Source of the DNA: an uncultured Oscillibacter sp.
GTDB taxonomy: Bacteria > Bacillota > Clostridia > Oscillospirales > Oscillospiraceae
Assembly: GCA_947365245.1 (NCBI GenBank)
Contig: CANAWG010000003.1
Coordinates: 62,001 to 126,000 of the forward strand
DNA length: 64,000 bases
Reading direction: 5' to 3'
The notes below the pieces were generated by a model. That model was not told the DNA's origin. It did no database searches and was given only the letters and a program-made list of their open reading frames with translations. This document shows, piece by piece, positions 53,862 to 63,226 of the stretch (its first letter is position 1; each line of letters starts with the position of its first letter). Made by a program: the position numbers and the translations under genes.

Positions 53862-56800
53862 ATGAAGAAGTTCCTTTCTATGGTCATGGCGCTGGTTATG
53901 GTTATGTCCCTGGTCACCATCAGCGCCGGGGCCAAGGACTTCACGGACGACGAGACCATCACTTATGATGAAGCCGTTGCCGTGGTGTCCGAGGTGGGTA
54001 TTGTCGACGGTTATCCCGACGGCACGTTCAAGCCCACCAACACCCTGACCCGTCAGGCTGCTGCCAAGATCATCTGCAACCTGATCCTGGGTCCCACCAC
54101 CGCCGCTGAGCTCCACGCGGACACCGCTCCCTATCCGGACGTGCCCACCACCAGCGAGTTCGCCGGCTACATCGCTTTCTGCCAGAGCCGCAAGATCATC
54201 AGCGGCTACGGCGACGGCACCTTCAAGCCCGGCAACACCCTGACGGGCTATGCGTTCATGAAGATGCTGCTGGGCGCCCTGGGCTATGACGCCACCCTGG
54301 AAGGCTACGTTGGTCCCAACTGGTCCATCAACGTCGGCAAGCAGGCTCTGGGCATCGGCCTGAACAAGGGCCTCGAGGGCGAGTTCAACGGCATCAAGGC
54401 CGTGAACCGCGAGGAGGCCTGCCTGTATGCGTTCCGCACCCTGCAGGCTGACCTGGTTGAGTATGGTCAGCGGCTGACCACCAACATCAACGGCACCGAG
54501 GTCGTCCTGTCCTCCGGCGGCGCCCAGACCCGCAAGTGGGGCGTGAACCAGAGCCAGCAGACCCGGGTGAACAACATCCGCGAGGATGACGTGATCCAGT
54601 TCGCCGAGGAGTACTTCCGCAAGCTGGAGAAGAAGCCCGACACCGATGATTTCGAGCGTCCCGCTTACACCTGGATCTATGACAAGAACGAGATCGGCAC
54701 CTATGTCGATTGGGAGATCATGACCGAGGAGTACCACAGCGAGGTCACCGGCCGCGATCTGTACGACCTGCTGGGCACCACCACCCTGCGCGACAATGAC
54801 CTTGTCTACTATGTCGACGGCGTGGAGCCCGTTGCCAGCAGCGTGCTGCCCACTTGGGTTGCCGCCGCCGATGGCAGTGACAACATCTCCAAGACGATCC
54901 TGACCCGGTCCAACGACAAGGGCGTGGGCATCACCGATGACGGTGTTCTGACCCAGGTCTTCGTGGACAAGGACAAGAAGCTGATCACCATCGCTTCTAT
55001 CGACACCTGGCTGTCCAAGGCCACTGCCAATTACAGCGAGAGCAAGGAGTATGCTCCCGTGGATGCCTACATCGGCTTCAACAGCGTGAAGAAGAACTGG
55101 AATGTTGATGTCGAGGACGTTCCCGCTGTCGTTGACGTGCAGGAGGACGATTTCCTGCTGATCAATGTCTCCTGGAAGGACAACAACAACGGCATCGTTG
55201 TTGACATCGCCGAGCCCGATGTCATGGAGGAGAGCGTTGTTACCAAGTACTCCGCCAGCGCGGGCCACACCGGCTCCAACAGCCATGTCACCAAGCTGAC
55301 CACCGGCGGTACCGAGTACAAGGCCGCTCACCGCGCTTTCTATGACGACGAGGTCCTGTACAAGTACGACGAGACCCTGCTGACCGACAAGACCTACAAC
55401 GTCTACATGGATCCCTATGGGTTCTTCATCGGCGTTGATCTGTGCGAGGGCGAGAAGAACTACGTGTTCATCACCGGTTTCGACCGTCCCACCAGCAACC
55501 TGTCCATCAGCACCGCCAATGCCTCCGGTATCTTCCTGGACGGCACCATGGATACGTTCAAGGTCAATGTGACCGCCACCAACAAGAACATCCGCGCCAT
55601 CAAGTCCACCGACTCTGGCAAGGAGTACTTCGTTGAGTGGACCAACCAGTGCCTGCCCGGCGACAACGGCTCTTACCGTTACAACCGCTGGTTCACCTAC
55701 AGCACGAATGAGTCTGGCGTGTATACCCTGAAGCCCGCCACCCGCATGAATGCTCACAAGTACGCCGCTGGCGTGCAGGAGGTCATCAAGACCGCCAACG
55801 TGTACCTGGACGACAACGTCATGAACGTTGCCCACTATCCGTACGGCGAGTCCGCCGGCGGTGTGTACAGCAGTGTGCTTTCCAACACCGGCAGAGGCAG
55901 CAACATCCCCGTGGCTGGCAACGTGCTGTTCAACAAGTACGCCACCACCAATGGCGAGCGTTCTTACGGCAATGATGACTCCGTGTTCATCACCGTCGAC
56001 ATGGATGTCGTTGACACCATGAGCAGCTATGCCCGCGCCATCACCGAGGTCAACGGCGTGTACACCGGTGTTCAGAACGTGGAGATCGAGATCAACCACG
56101 ACGCCAACGCCGAGGAGGCCGAGATCTACACTGTCTATGACAGCAACCACTACATCATCGGCGCCGTCACCGTTGGTGAGGGCAAGGGCGGCAACGCCAG
56201 CGTCGCTTATATCCTGTCCGCCGCCAAGAGCGAGCGCAAGGAAGGCGACACCTATTACTGGGAGTTTGACGCTGTTCTTGACGACGGCAGCAAGCAGACC
56301 CTGACTGCCAAGAGCAAGTATCCCGATGTGTTCAACGTTCTCGTTGACGAAGCCGACGCCGCTCACAAGAGCATTGCCAACGGCGTTGTGAACCCCGCCG
56401 CCCTGAACACCCTGCCCACCATGAACTACGGCGATGCCGACATGAACATCGTCGACGGTCTGGTTGAGCTGCGGTTCGATGCCGACAAGGAGTATGTCGT
56501 TGGTATCCGTCCCGTCGAGGAGAAGGATATCTACAGCAACTACGGCATCAAGGGCGGTGTCAAGGGCCAGGACAGCCTGGGCAACACCCTGGAGCTGAAC
56601 AAGGCCAAGGCTTACCGTATCGGCGGTATCAATGAGTACATGCTGGGCGGCGCCCGGACTTGGTCCGTCCTCTCCGGCGGTACCCCTGTCTGGCACAACT
56701 ACGACAGCGCTCCCAACAAGCTGACCCTGGTTGGCCGTACTCTGTACGTCACCGATGGCCAGATGGACGAGGGCCTGGCCCTGACCTCTGACGCCCGGGC

Positions 56801-57458
56801 GGTTGTCATCCAGCGTGAGAACGGCTCTTGGGAGACCACCGAGTACACCTCTGTCTCCGGTGCTCTGTCCGCTCTGGCGGATTGGGACAACAACACCGCT
56901 AACGGCCTCACCTATCGCGGCGAGATCGTGGCTGCCCTGGATACCGTGGGCGCTGCCAAGTGGGTTGTGTTCACCAACTACGCTGAGCTGCGTACCGGCA
57001 CCGATCGTCCCATCGGCGGCTCCGGCCGTCTGACCCAGATCCTGACCGTTGGCGCCCTTGACGCCGCGCAGCCCGGCCGTGAGTATATCGACGGCTCCGG
57101 CAACTTCTATCAGGATCTCGGCTACAGCAACCCGATGACCACCGTGGCTGACAGCAACACCATCACTGTCGGCGGTACCGCTTTCACCCCGACCAACGCT
57201 GCGCACGTGGCTCTGAGCGGCGGTGCCACCGCGACCGGCAACGGCAACCTGACCTATCAGCTGATCGGCAGCGCCGCCCGCGAGCAGTACACCATGCAGC
57301 TGCAGGTCCTGGGTGCTTCCGGCTGGGTTGACTACGCCACCTGGAAGGTCACTGCCACTGGCAGCAACTTCATCGATACCCACTGGGTTGGCAACCTGAA
57401 TGCCGCCTCTCAGTGGAGACTCGTCTGCGGCGACGTGGTTGCGGCTGTGTCCGTGTAA
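53862..57458 (+). CDS. SLH-domain S-layer protein
   Basis: 1198 residues. Signal peptide (1-24, MKKFLSMVMALVMVMSLVTISAGA), then SLH repeats: residues about 30-77 (DGYPDGTFKPTNTLTRQAAAKI), about 96-145 (SGYGDGTFKPGNTLTGYAFMKM) and a degenerate third (about 155-200). SLH repeats bind pyruvylated secondary wall polymer. The remaining 1000 residues are beta-rich, rich in N, D, G, T and Y, with no recognised enzyme domain. Codons end in T more often (GTT, GCT, GAT) than in neighbours, as in very highly expressed genes. Likely the main S-layer subunit. Confidence 0.9.
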   Translation: MKKFLSMVMALVMVMSLVTISAGAKDFTDDETITYDEAVAVVSEVGIVDGYPDGTFKPTNTLTRQAAAKIICNLILGPTTAAELHADTAPYPDVPTTSEFAGYIAFCQSRKIISGYGDGTFKPGNTLTGYAFMKMLLGALGYDATLEGYVGPNWSINVGKQALGIGLNKGLEGEFNGIKAVNREEACLYAFRTLQADLVEYGQRLTTNINGTEVVLSSGGAQTRKWGVNQSQQTRVNNIREDDVIQFAEEYFRKLEKKPDTDDFERPAYTWIYDKNEIGTYVDWEIMTEEYHSEVTGRDLYDLLGTTTLRDNDLVYYVDGVEPVASSVLPTWVAAADGSDNISKTILTRSNDKGVGITDDGVLTQVFVDKDKKLITIASIDTWLSKATANYSESKEYAPVDAYIGFNSVKKNWNVDVEDVPAVVDVQEDDFLLINVSWKDNNNGIVVDIAEPDVMEESVVTKYSASAGHTGSNSHVTKLTTGGTEYKAAHRAFYDDEVLYKYDETLLTDKTYNVYMDPYGFFIGVDLCEGEKNYVFITGFDRPTSNLSISTANASGIFLDGTMDTFKVNVTATNKNIRAIKSTDSGKEYFVEWTNQCLPGDNGSYRYNRWFTYSTNESGVYTLKPATRMNAHKYAAGVQEVIKTANVYLDDNVMNVAHYPYGESAGGVYSSVLSNTGRGSNIPVAGNVLFNKYATTNGERSYGNDDSVFITVDMDVVDTMSSYARAITEVNGVYTGVQNVEIEINHDANAEEAEIYTVYDSNHYIIGAVTVGEGKGGNASVAYILSAAKSERKEGDTYYWEFDAVLDDGSKQTLTAKSKYPDVFNVLVDEADAAHKSIANGVVNPAALNTLPTMNYGDADMNIVDGLVELRFDADKEYVVGIRPVEEKDIYSNYGIKGGVKGQDSLGNTLELNKAKAYRIGGINEYMLGGARTWSVLSGGTPVWHNYDSAPNKLTLVGRTLYVTDGQMDEGLALTSDARAVVIQRENGSWETTEYTSVSGALSALADWDNNTANGLTYRGEIVAALDTVGAAKWVVFTNYAELRTGTDRPIGGSGRLTQILTVGALDAAQPGREYIDGSGNFYQDLGYSNPMTTVADSNTITVGGTAFTPTNAAHVALSGGATATGNGNLTYQLIGSAAREQYTMQLQVLGASGWVDYATWKVTATGSNFIDTHWVGNLNAASQWRLVCGDVVAAVSV

Positions 57459-57510
57459 TCCAATCAGCATAAACCCGTAAGTCTCCGGCGTCTTGCCGGA
57501 AACAAAGAAG

Positions 57511-57537
57511 GGCCCCCGGCTTTCGCCGGGGGCCTTT
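57511..57537 (+). terminator. Terminator of the S-layer gene
   Basis: 10-bp stem (57511-57520 / 57525-57534, GGCCCCCGGC) with a TTTC loop followed by TTTC. A smaller hairpin TCCGGC/GCCGGA precedes it (57484-57499). Confidence 0.75.
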
Positions 57538-57613
57538 CACGTTGCTGGAGGCTGCCAAAAGAAAAGCGGATTCCCCGCGATGCGGTTGTCAAAAAGGCGC
57601 TGGAGATCCCCTC

Positions 57614-58078
57614 TCATTCCGCCGGATCCGTGATCTCCGTGGACATCAGCGCCACCACCCGGTACGTCTCGTTCAGGTTGTCCAGGCCCGTGGCGGGGCC
57701 GTCCCCGTACCAGATCGCCGAGTTGTCCCGCCAGAGGAAGCAGGTGGCGAAGTTGTAGTTCTTGTTGGCCAGCACCCGCTCCGTCCCGTAGAGGGCAAAG
57801 CAGTTGGCGGAGGTGGAGGAGATGAACACCGCCAGGGGCCGGTATGGGCAGGTCACGACCCGGGCGGCGTTGGCGTTGCCGATGCCCCGGCCCACATAGG
57901 TGGTGTAGTAGATCTGGCAGTTGCCCCGCAGGGGCACGGTGGCGGCCAGGGCCGCCAGCGAGTCGACCTGGTCTTTCAGGGCGGCGTCGATCTTGGCGTT
58001 GTCCGCGTTGAAGTCCTCCATCCGGATACGGTCGGTCATCTCCCACTGATTGAGCTGGTAGTTTTCAGTCTGGTTCAT
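57614..58078 (-). CDS. Orphan phage-tail-fibre-like protein
   Basis: 154 residues. The N terminus TENYQLNQWEMTDRIRMEDFNADNAKIDAALKDQVDSL closely resembles the start of phage tail fibre or tail-tip proteins from Clostridia prophages. The rest is beta-rich (CQIYYTTYVGRGIGNANAARVVTCPYRPLAVFISS) with no catalytic motif. No other phage gene is near. GGGGGAA before the ATG. May be a domesticated surface protein or a phage remnant. Confidence 0.65.
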   Translation of the reverse strand: MNQTENYQLNQWEMTDRIRMEDFNADNAKIDAALKDQVDSLAALAATVPLRGNCQIYYTTYVGRGIGNANAARVVTCPYRPLAVFISSTSANCFALYGTERVLANKNYNFATCFLWRDNSAIWYGDGPATGLDNLNETYRVVALMSTEITDPAE

Positions 58079-58213
58079 AAAAATTCCCCCTTTGGTAAAA
58101 ATGGTTTCAACAAAGGGTATCCTCCGGGAGAAGTTGCAGAAAAACGTGCACCGAAACAGAAAAAAGTATCTGGCGCTTATGCGGTAAAAGTGTCATTTCT
58201 CCTTTGAATGGGG

Positions 58214-58242
58214 TTGAATATTGTCTTTATTTGGTATATACT
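58214..58242 (+). promoter_or_regulatory. Promoter of the surface glycan operon
   Basis: TTGAAT (58214-58219), 17-base spacer, TATACT (58237-58242). The leader then holds two hairpins: TGAAAACCG/CGGTTTTCA (58261-58282) and GGCGGGC/GCCCGCC (58284-58300). Confidence 0.6.
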
Positions 58243-58394
58243 CATAACATACAGCGCAGCTGAAAACCGGCGGCGGTTTTCAAGGCGGGCGGAGCCCGCC
58301 GGCGCGTGAACCGTGTCCTGCGTCTTCTATGAGGCTTGCCGTCCGGCCGCTTCGCGGCCCCGGCGGCTATCAATACCTGTGGGAGGTACTGGTT

Positions 58395-60785
58395 TTGAGA
58401 CGAAAGAGCGCCGCGGCTTCATCCCTGTCCGGACCCCGGCGGGATGCGGCGGCTATTGTGTTGTTTTCCCTGTTCCTGTTCTGCTCCATGCATATTTGGA
58501 CCGAGCCTTTCGCGGTTCTGGCGGCGCTGGCCGCCCTGGCTCTCTGCCTGGGGCGGATTCCGCTGCGGCTGGGACGGGAGCGGTTCTGCGTTCCCGTTTT
58601 GGGGCTGCTGGCGTTCATGGTGCTGTGCGGCGCGGCGGCGGTTTACTCGCCTTTCGGCGGCTCCGCGGTCCGGGACTTCCGGGGTCTGCTGGCGGCTTTC
58701 GCCTTGGCGGCCCTAGTGCTGCTTCGCGTTGAAAAGCGGCATGTTCGGGGACTTCTGTGGGGGTTTGCCGTGATCTGCGCCGTGGTGGGGCTGCTGTGCA
58801 CCAGCTTCGCCTGCGAGGGCCCTCTCTGGAACGGCTTCTCCGCCCTGATGGCTCTCTTTGGACAGGGGAGCTACGCCGCGGAGATTGAAAACACCGCGGG
58901 CCGCGTCAACGGCATCTATAACGACGCCAACGTCTCCGCCAGCATCCTGGCCCTGGGGACGCTGGTCTCCCTCTACCTGGCCCGCACCGAAGGGGGCTGG
59001 CGGAAGCGTCTGGCGGCCTGTGTGCTGACGGGGGTCTCCGCCATGGGGATTTTGTTCTCCCTCAGCCGGGGGGCCATCTTGTGCTTTGCCCTGGCCCTGG
59101 TGGTCTGGCTGGCTGTCACGGAGAGGACCGCCCGTCTTCGCCTGTTTCTTCTGATGGCGGCGGCCGCCGCTGTGACGGCGGTCATGTCCATGCTGGCGAT
59201 GCCGGCGGTTGCGCCGGGGGCGGTCCTGCCCAATTTGCTGGCTGTGATATCCGGCGGGCTGATTTACCTGTTGGACTGGGCGGTCTGTGAGCGTCTGGCG
59301 CGGCTTTTCGCGGGGCGCGGCAGGCTGGCGGCGGCCCTGGTGGCCGCGCTGGCGGCCTTGCTGCTGGTGTACGCCGCTGCGGCCACGCGGATAACGGGCC
59401 CCTATACCCTGGACGGTTCCGGCGCCCTCAGCCGCGTTGTCTCCCTGTCCCCAGGCTCCTACACCCTCTCCGGCGACTGGGACGGCGAGATTCACGCCAT
59501 GGTGATCTCCCGCTCCAAGCTGGACGTGATGCAGAGCCAGGGCCGGTTCGACACCCTCTACAGCGGCCCGCTGGAGACGGCGGCGTTCACTGTCACTGGG
59601 GAGGAGTATGAGCTGACGGTCCGGCTCTCCGGCGCGGCGGGCAGTCAGCTGCGGCGTGTGACCTTTTCCGACGGGACGGAGCTGCCCCTGGGCTACCCGT
59701 TGCTGCCGGGGGCTGCGGCGGACCGGTTGCAGGGAAACTTCTTTGCCGGCAACAGCTTTTTGCTGCGGGTGCAGTTTGACAGGGACGCCTGGACCATCTT
59801 CCTGCGCAGCCCCCTGGTGGGCCACGGCCTGGGCTCCACGGATAACCTCTATCCCACGGTGCAGCCCTTCTACTATACCTCCCGCTTTGTCCACAACCAC
59901 CTTTTGCAGGTGATGGCGGACATGGGTCTCGTGGGTCTTGCGGCCTTTGCGGTGTTCCTGGGGGGCGTTCTCTGGCTGCTGGCCAGGCAGCTGAAAAAAG
60001 ATCGGGACCCCCTGGCGGCGCTGCTGCTGGCCTGCTGGGTGATGATGAATACCCACAGCCTGATGGAGGTCAATTTCTCGGTACAGGCGTATCTGTGCGC
60101 GTCGTACGTCCTGCTGCTGCTTCCGGTGGTGCTCTACGGCGAGCCCCTGTCTGAAAAGGCGGTCAAGACCGGCGGCGCGGCGGTATGCGCGGGGATGTGG
60201 CTGTATCTGGCGGTTTTCGGCGGCCTGCTGGGCCTGCGGCAGAGCGTCAGACACGCCTCGGACACGCTGCGGGCCTCCAGCATGGAGCAGCTGCTCTCCG
60301 CGCTGGACAGCTACGCCAAACGGGACGTCTTCGACCCGGCTCCCTACCAGCTGGAGTATGTGGCCACGGCCCTCCAGGAGGGGAGCGGGCGGTACAACGC
60401 CCAAATGGTGGAGTATGTGGATAAGATTCTCCGTTCCGGCAGCTATCCCGCCTGCGCGGGGCTGGTGGAGTACTACTATCTCCCCGCCGGGGATCTGCGG
60501 GGACTGTTCGCCTGTTCCCGGGCATGCCTGACACAGCGGGCCTCCTACCAGGAGGTCTGGAACGAGCAGGTGGCCTTTTACCGCGGCGAGGTGCTCCCCG
60601 CCGCCGGAGAGGCCCGCATGGCGGAGTTTACGGAGGGCGTCCTGGCCGCCCGGGACCTCCTGGAGGAGGTCAACGGACAGGAGGGGCGCATGGAGAAGAT
60701 CGCGCTGACGGCGGAGAACCAGGCCTTTGTGGACGCCGTGGCCGCCGGCGCCTCCTATAAGGCGCTGATGGAGCTGGCGGGATAG
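58395..60785 (+). CDS. O-antigen ligase/polymerase (Wzy)-like membrane protein
   Basis: 796 residues from TTG 58395, chosen because GGGAGG lies 8 bases upstream; an ATG at 58329 has no ribosome site. About twelve membrane helices with a large extracytoplasmic loop in the middle (about residues 330-480), including the Wzy/WaaL pattern SPLVGHGLGSTDNLYP...FVHNHLLQVMADMGLVGLAAF. The last 200 residues are soluble and helical, TPR-like. Polymerises or ligates surface glycans. First gene of the operon. Confidence 0.82.
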   Translation: MRRKSAAASSLSGPRRDAAAIVLFSLFLFCSMHIWTEPFAVLAALAALALCLGRIPLRLGRERFCVPVLGLLAFMVLCGAAAVYSPFGGSAVRDFRGLLAAFALAALVLLRVEKRHVRGLLWGFAVICAVVGLLCTSFACEGPLWNGFSALMALFGQGSYAAEIENTAGRVNGIYNDANVSASILALGTLVSLYLARTEGGWRKRLAACVLTGVSAMGILFSLSRGAILCFALALVVWLAVTERTARLRLFLLMAAAAAVTAVMSMLAMPAVAPGAVLPNLLAVISGGLIYLLDWAVCERLARLFAGRGRLAAALVAALAALLLVYAAAATRITGPYTLDGSGALSRVVSLSPGSYTLSGDWDGEIHAMVISRSKLDVMQSQGRFDTLYSGPLETAAFTVTGEEYELTVRLSGAAGSQLRRVTFSDGTELPLGYPLLPGAAADRLQGNFFAGNSFLLRVQFDRDAWTIFLRSPLVGHGLGSTDNLYPTVQPFYYTSRFVHNHLLQVMADMGLVGLAAFAVFLGGVLWLLARQLKKDRDPLAALLLACWVMMNTHSLMEVNFSVQAYLCASYVLLLLPVVLYGEPLSEKAVKTGGAAVCAGMWLYLAVFGGLLGLRQSVRHASDTLRASSMEQLLSALDSYAKRDVFDPAPYQLEYVATALQEGSGRYNAQMVEYVDKILRSGSYPACAGLVEYYYLPAGDLRGLFACSRACLTQRASYQEVWNEQVAFYRGEVLPAAGEARMAEFTEGVLAARDLLEEVNGQEGRMEKIALTAENQAFVDAVAAGASYKALMELAG

Positions 60786-61907
60786 ATGCCTGTGAAAGTC
60801 TGTCATCTCTCCAGCGTCCGGGAGAGCCGGGATCTGTGCATGTTCCGCCGCTCCTGCGTCTCCCTGGCGGCGGCGGGGTACGAGGTGTACCTGGTGGCCA
60901 AGGGGGAGAGCCGGGAGGACCGGGGCGTCCATGTGATCGGCGTGGGGGAGCCGCCCCGGAGCCGCCTGAGGCGGATGCTGTTCTTTACCCGGAGGATCTA
61001 CCACGCCGCCCTGGAGACGGACGCGGCGGTCTATCAGATCCACGACCCGGAGCTGCTGCCCTTTGCCCTGGCGCTGAAGCGGCGGGGCCGGCGGGTGATC
61101 TTCGACAGCCACGAGTTTTACACGGAGCTGATCCGGACGAAGCACTATCTGCCCTTTGCCCGGCAGGTGGCCCGGGTCTACGGCGTCTTTGAGCGGTACG
61201 TCCTCCGGCGGATCGACGCGGTGATTTTCCCCGGCACGCGAAACGGCGCGGACCCCTTTGCCGGAGTCTCCGCCAGGACGGTCATCATCGGCAACTACGC
61301 CCTCAGGGACGAGCTGTACGCCAGCTGCCCCCCCGGGGGAGAAGCGGCTTCCCGGGGCGTTTCCCGGATGTGTTTTGTGGGGGACATGACGCCGGATCGG
61401 GGCATTGAGAACCTGATCCGTGTCTCGGCCCGGGCCGGCGCGGCCCTGACGCTGGTGGGGGAGATTCATCCGCCGGCCTACGAGGAGGCCCTCCGCCGGA
61501 TGCCGGAGAGCCGCGGCACGTCGTTTCTGGGCCGGCTGGACCGGGAGCGGGTGCGGGAGGTGCTGGCGGGCTCCACCGTCGGGATGTGCCTCATGCCCAA
61601 CGGGGGGCAGTACAACATCTGCGACACGTTCAATATGAAGGTATACGACTATATGGCCATGGGGCTTCCGGTGGTCCTCAGCGACTCGCCCTACGCCCGC
61701 CGGGTGCTGGAGCGCTACGCCTTTGGGATCGCGGTGGATCCGGCGGACGTGGAGGAGGCGGCCCAGGCCGTCATCTGGCTGGCGGGCCACCCGGAGGAGG
61801 CCGCCCGCATGGGCCGGGAGGGACGGCGGGCCGTCGCGGAGGAGTTCAATTGGGACACACAGGAGAAAAAACTGCTGGCGCTCTATCGGGACCTGACAGC
61901 GGGTTGA
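60786..61907 (+). CDS. GT4-family glycosyltransferase
   Basis: 373 residues, ATG immediately after the TAG of the previous gene. GT-B fold: N-terminal acceptor domain (KVCHLSSVRESRDLCMFRRSCVSLAAAGYEVYLVAKG, VIFDSHEFYTELIR) and C-terminal donor domain with FVGDMTPDRGIENLIR, TFNMKVYDYMAMGLPVVLSD and the C-terminal helices. Sugar donor unknown. Confidence 0.9.
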   Translation: MPVKVCHLSSVRESRDLCMFRRSCVSLAAAGYEVYLVAKGESREDRGVHVIGVGEPPRSRLRRMLFFTRRIYHAALETDAAVYQIHDPELLPFALALKRRGRRVIFDSHEFYTELIRTKHYLPFARQVARVYGVFERYVLRRIDAVIFPGTRNGADPFAGVSARTVIIGNYALRDELYASCPPGGEAASRGVSRMCFVGDMTPDRGIENLIRVSARAGAALTLVGEIHPPAYEEALRRMPESRGTSFLGRLDRERVREVLAGSTVGMCLMPNGGQYNICDTFNMKVYDYMAMGLPVVLSDSPYARRVLERYAFGIAVDPADVEEAAQAVIWLAGHPEEAARMGREGRRAVAEEFNWDTQEKKLLALYRDLTAG

Positions 61908-62770
61908 CGTCCGCCTGGACCGGCGGTCCGGGAGAGGAGGGGCTCTTCTCCGTGGTGATCCTGTCCTACCGGAACGAGGCCTATATCCGCTGCGCCATCG
62001 ACTCCGTGCTGGGCCAGACCTACCCGGCCGTTGAGCTGATCGTCGTCGACGACGGTTCCCCGGCCTTTTCCGCCGCCGGGGTCCTGTCGTATATTGAAAG
62101 CCGAAAAGGGGAAAACCTCCGGCGGGCGCGGGTGCTGTGCAGCCCCGTCAACCTGGGCACGGTGAAAAGCGCGAATCTGGGCCTGGCGCAGGCCCGGGGG
62201 GCGTATATCAAGCTTCTGGGCGCGGATGACGCGCTGTATGACGGCACGGTGCTCACCCGGGCCCGGGAGTGCCTGGACGCGGACGGCGGCGGGATACTGG
62301 TGGGCCGTGTGATCAAGTGCGGCGCGGACCTGCGCCCCAGGGGGCCGTTTCGGGACCGCTTCGCCCGGAGCCTGTCCCGCCGGACTCCCCGGCAGGTGTG
62401 GCGGAGGCTGTGCGTCCACAATGAGATCGCCGCCCCGGGCGTGTTCTTCACCCGGGATTTTTTCCGGCGGTTCGGCCCCTTTGACGAGCGCTATCGTCTC
62501 CTGGAGGACTGGCCCGCCTGGCTGCGGGCCGTCCGGCAGGGAGTCCGTCTGCCCTATGGGGACTTTGACGCCGTGAAATACCGGGCGGACGCCGGCTCCG
62601 CCACCGGGTTGAACCGGGACTACATGGAGGACCGGGAGCGGGCCTTTCAGTACGAGATCCGGCCCTACCGGAAGGACCTGGGGCCGGCGCTGTACCTGCT
62701 GGCGTGGCTGTCCCTGAAAATCCGGAACTCCACGCTGCTGCGGCGGGTCTACGGCCGTCTGTTCCGGTGA
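61904..62770 (+). CDS. GT2-family glycosyltransferase
   Basis: 288 residues if started at TTG 61904, which overlaps the stop of the previous gene (TTGA); no ATG is available. GT-A fold: FSVVILSYRNEAYIRCAIDSVLGQTYPAVELIVVDDGSPAF, then LLGADDALYDG at the DxD position and FERYRLLED-like FDERYRLLEDWPAWLRA. Probably translationally coupled. Confidence 0.88.
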   Translation: MTSAWTGGPGEEGLFSVVILSYRNEAYIRCAIDSVLGQTYPAVELIVVDDGSPAFSAAGVLSYIESRKGENLRRARVLCSPVNLGTVKSANLGLAQARGAYIKLLGADDALYDGTVLTRARECLDADGGGILVGRVIKCGADLRPRGPFRDRFARSLSRRTPRQVWRRLCVHNEIAAPGVFFTRDFFRRFGPFDERYRLLEDWPAWLRAVRQGVRLPYGDFDAVKYRADAGSATGLNRDYMEDRERAFQYEIRPYRKDLGPALYLLAWLSLKIRNSTLLRRVYGRLFR

Positions 62771-62813
62771 GTGCCTGGAGGCGGGGCATAACGAACTCTA
62801 CACGGGAGGTTCT

Positions 62814-63221
62814 ATGGAAATCATTCAGTACCATTTTACAGAACACGGGGACCAGCGGGGACAGCTGATCGCCGTGGAGGGGGAGCGGGACATTCCGTTT
62901 CCCATTCGGCGTGTCTACTATATGTACGGCGTGGGGGAGGGCGTCCGCCGGGGATACCACGCCCACAAGGAGCTGGAGCAGATTCTGATCTGCATGCACG
63001 GCAGCTGCAAAGTCCTGCTGGACGACGGGAGCGAACGGAAGAGCGTCCTGCTGGACAAGCCCGGAACGGGGCTGTATATCGGCCACGCCACCTGGCGGGA
63101 GATCTACGACTTCTCCCCCGGCGCGGTGCTGGTGGTCCTGGCCTCGGAGATCTACGACGAGAGGGACTACATCCGGGATTACAATGAATTTCTCAACTAT
63201 TTGACCCAAAAGGGGAGGTAG
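62814..63221 (+). CDS. fdtA: dTDP-4-oxo-6-deoxyhexose 3,4-ketoisomerase, FdtA/QdtA type
   Basis: 135 residues, cupin fold. [28 protein letters not shown], the active-site histidines in [28 protein letters not shown], and the C-terminal [17 protein letters not shown] are typical of FdtA/QdtA/WxcM-like enzymes. Moves the keto group from C4 to C3 of a dTDP-6-deoxyhexose. Whether the product is of the Fuc3N (FdtA) or Qui3N (QdtA) kind cannot be told. Followed after 5 bases by the matching aminotransferase. Confidence 0.87.
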   Translation: MEIIQYHFTEHGDQRGQLIAVEGERDIPFPIRRVYYMYGVGEGVRRGYHAHKELEQILICMHGSCKVLLDDGSERKSVLLDKPGTGLYIGHATWREIYDFSPGAVLVVLASEIYDERDYIRDYNEFLNYLTQKGR

Positions 63222-63226
63222 CGGTA

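Noticed and set aside
53805-57470. An open frame of about 1221 codons antisense to the S-layer gene
   Set aside because: It is a shadow: the strongly biased sense codons avoid stops on the other strand. The S-layer frame has signal peptide, SLH repeats, promoter and ribosome site; the antisense product is low complexity.
58713-61790. An open frame of about 1025 codons antisense to the Wzy-like and GT4 genes
   Set aside because: Shadow; arginine/glutamine/histidine-rich, crosses a gene boundary, and both sense genes have clear family motifs.
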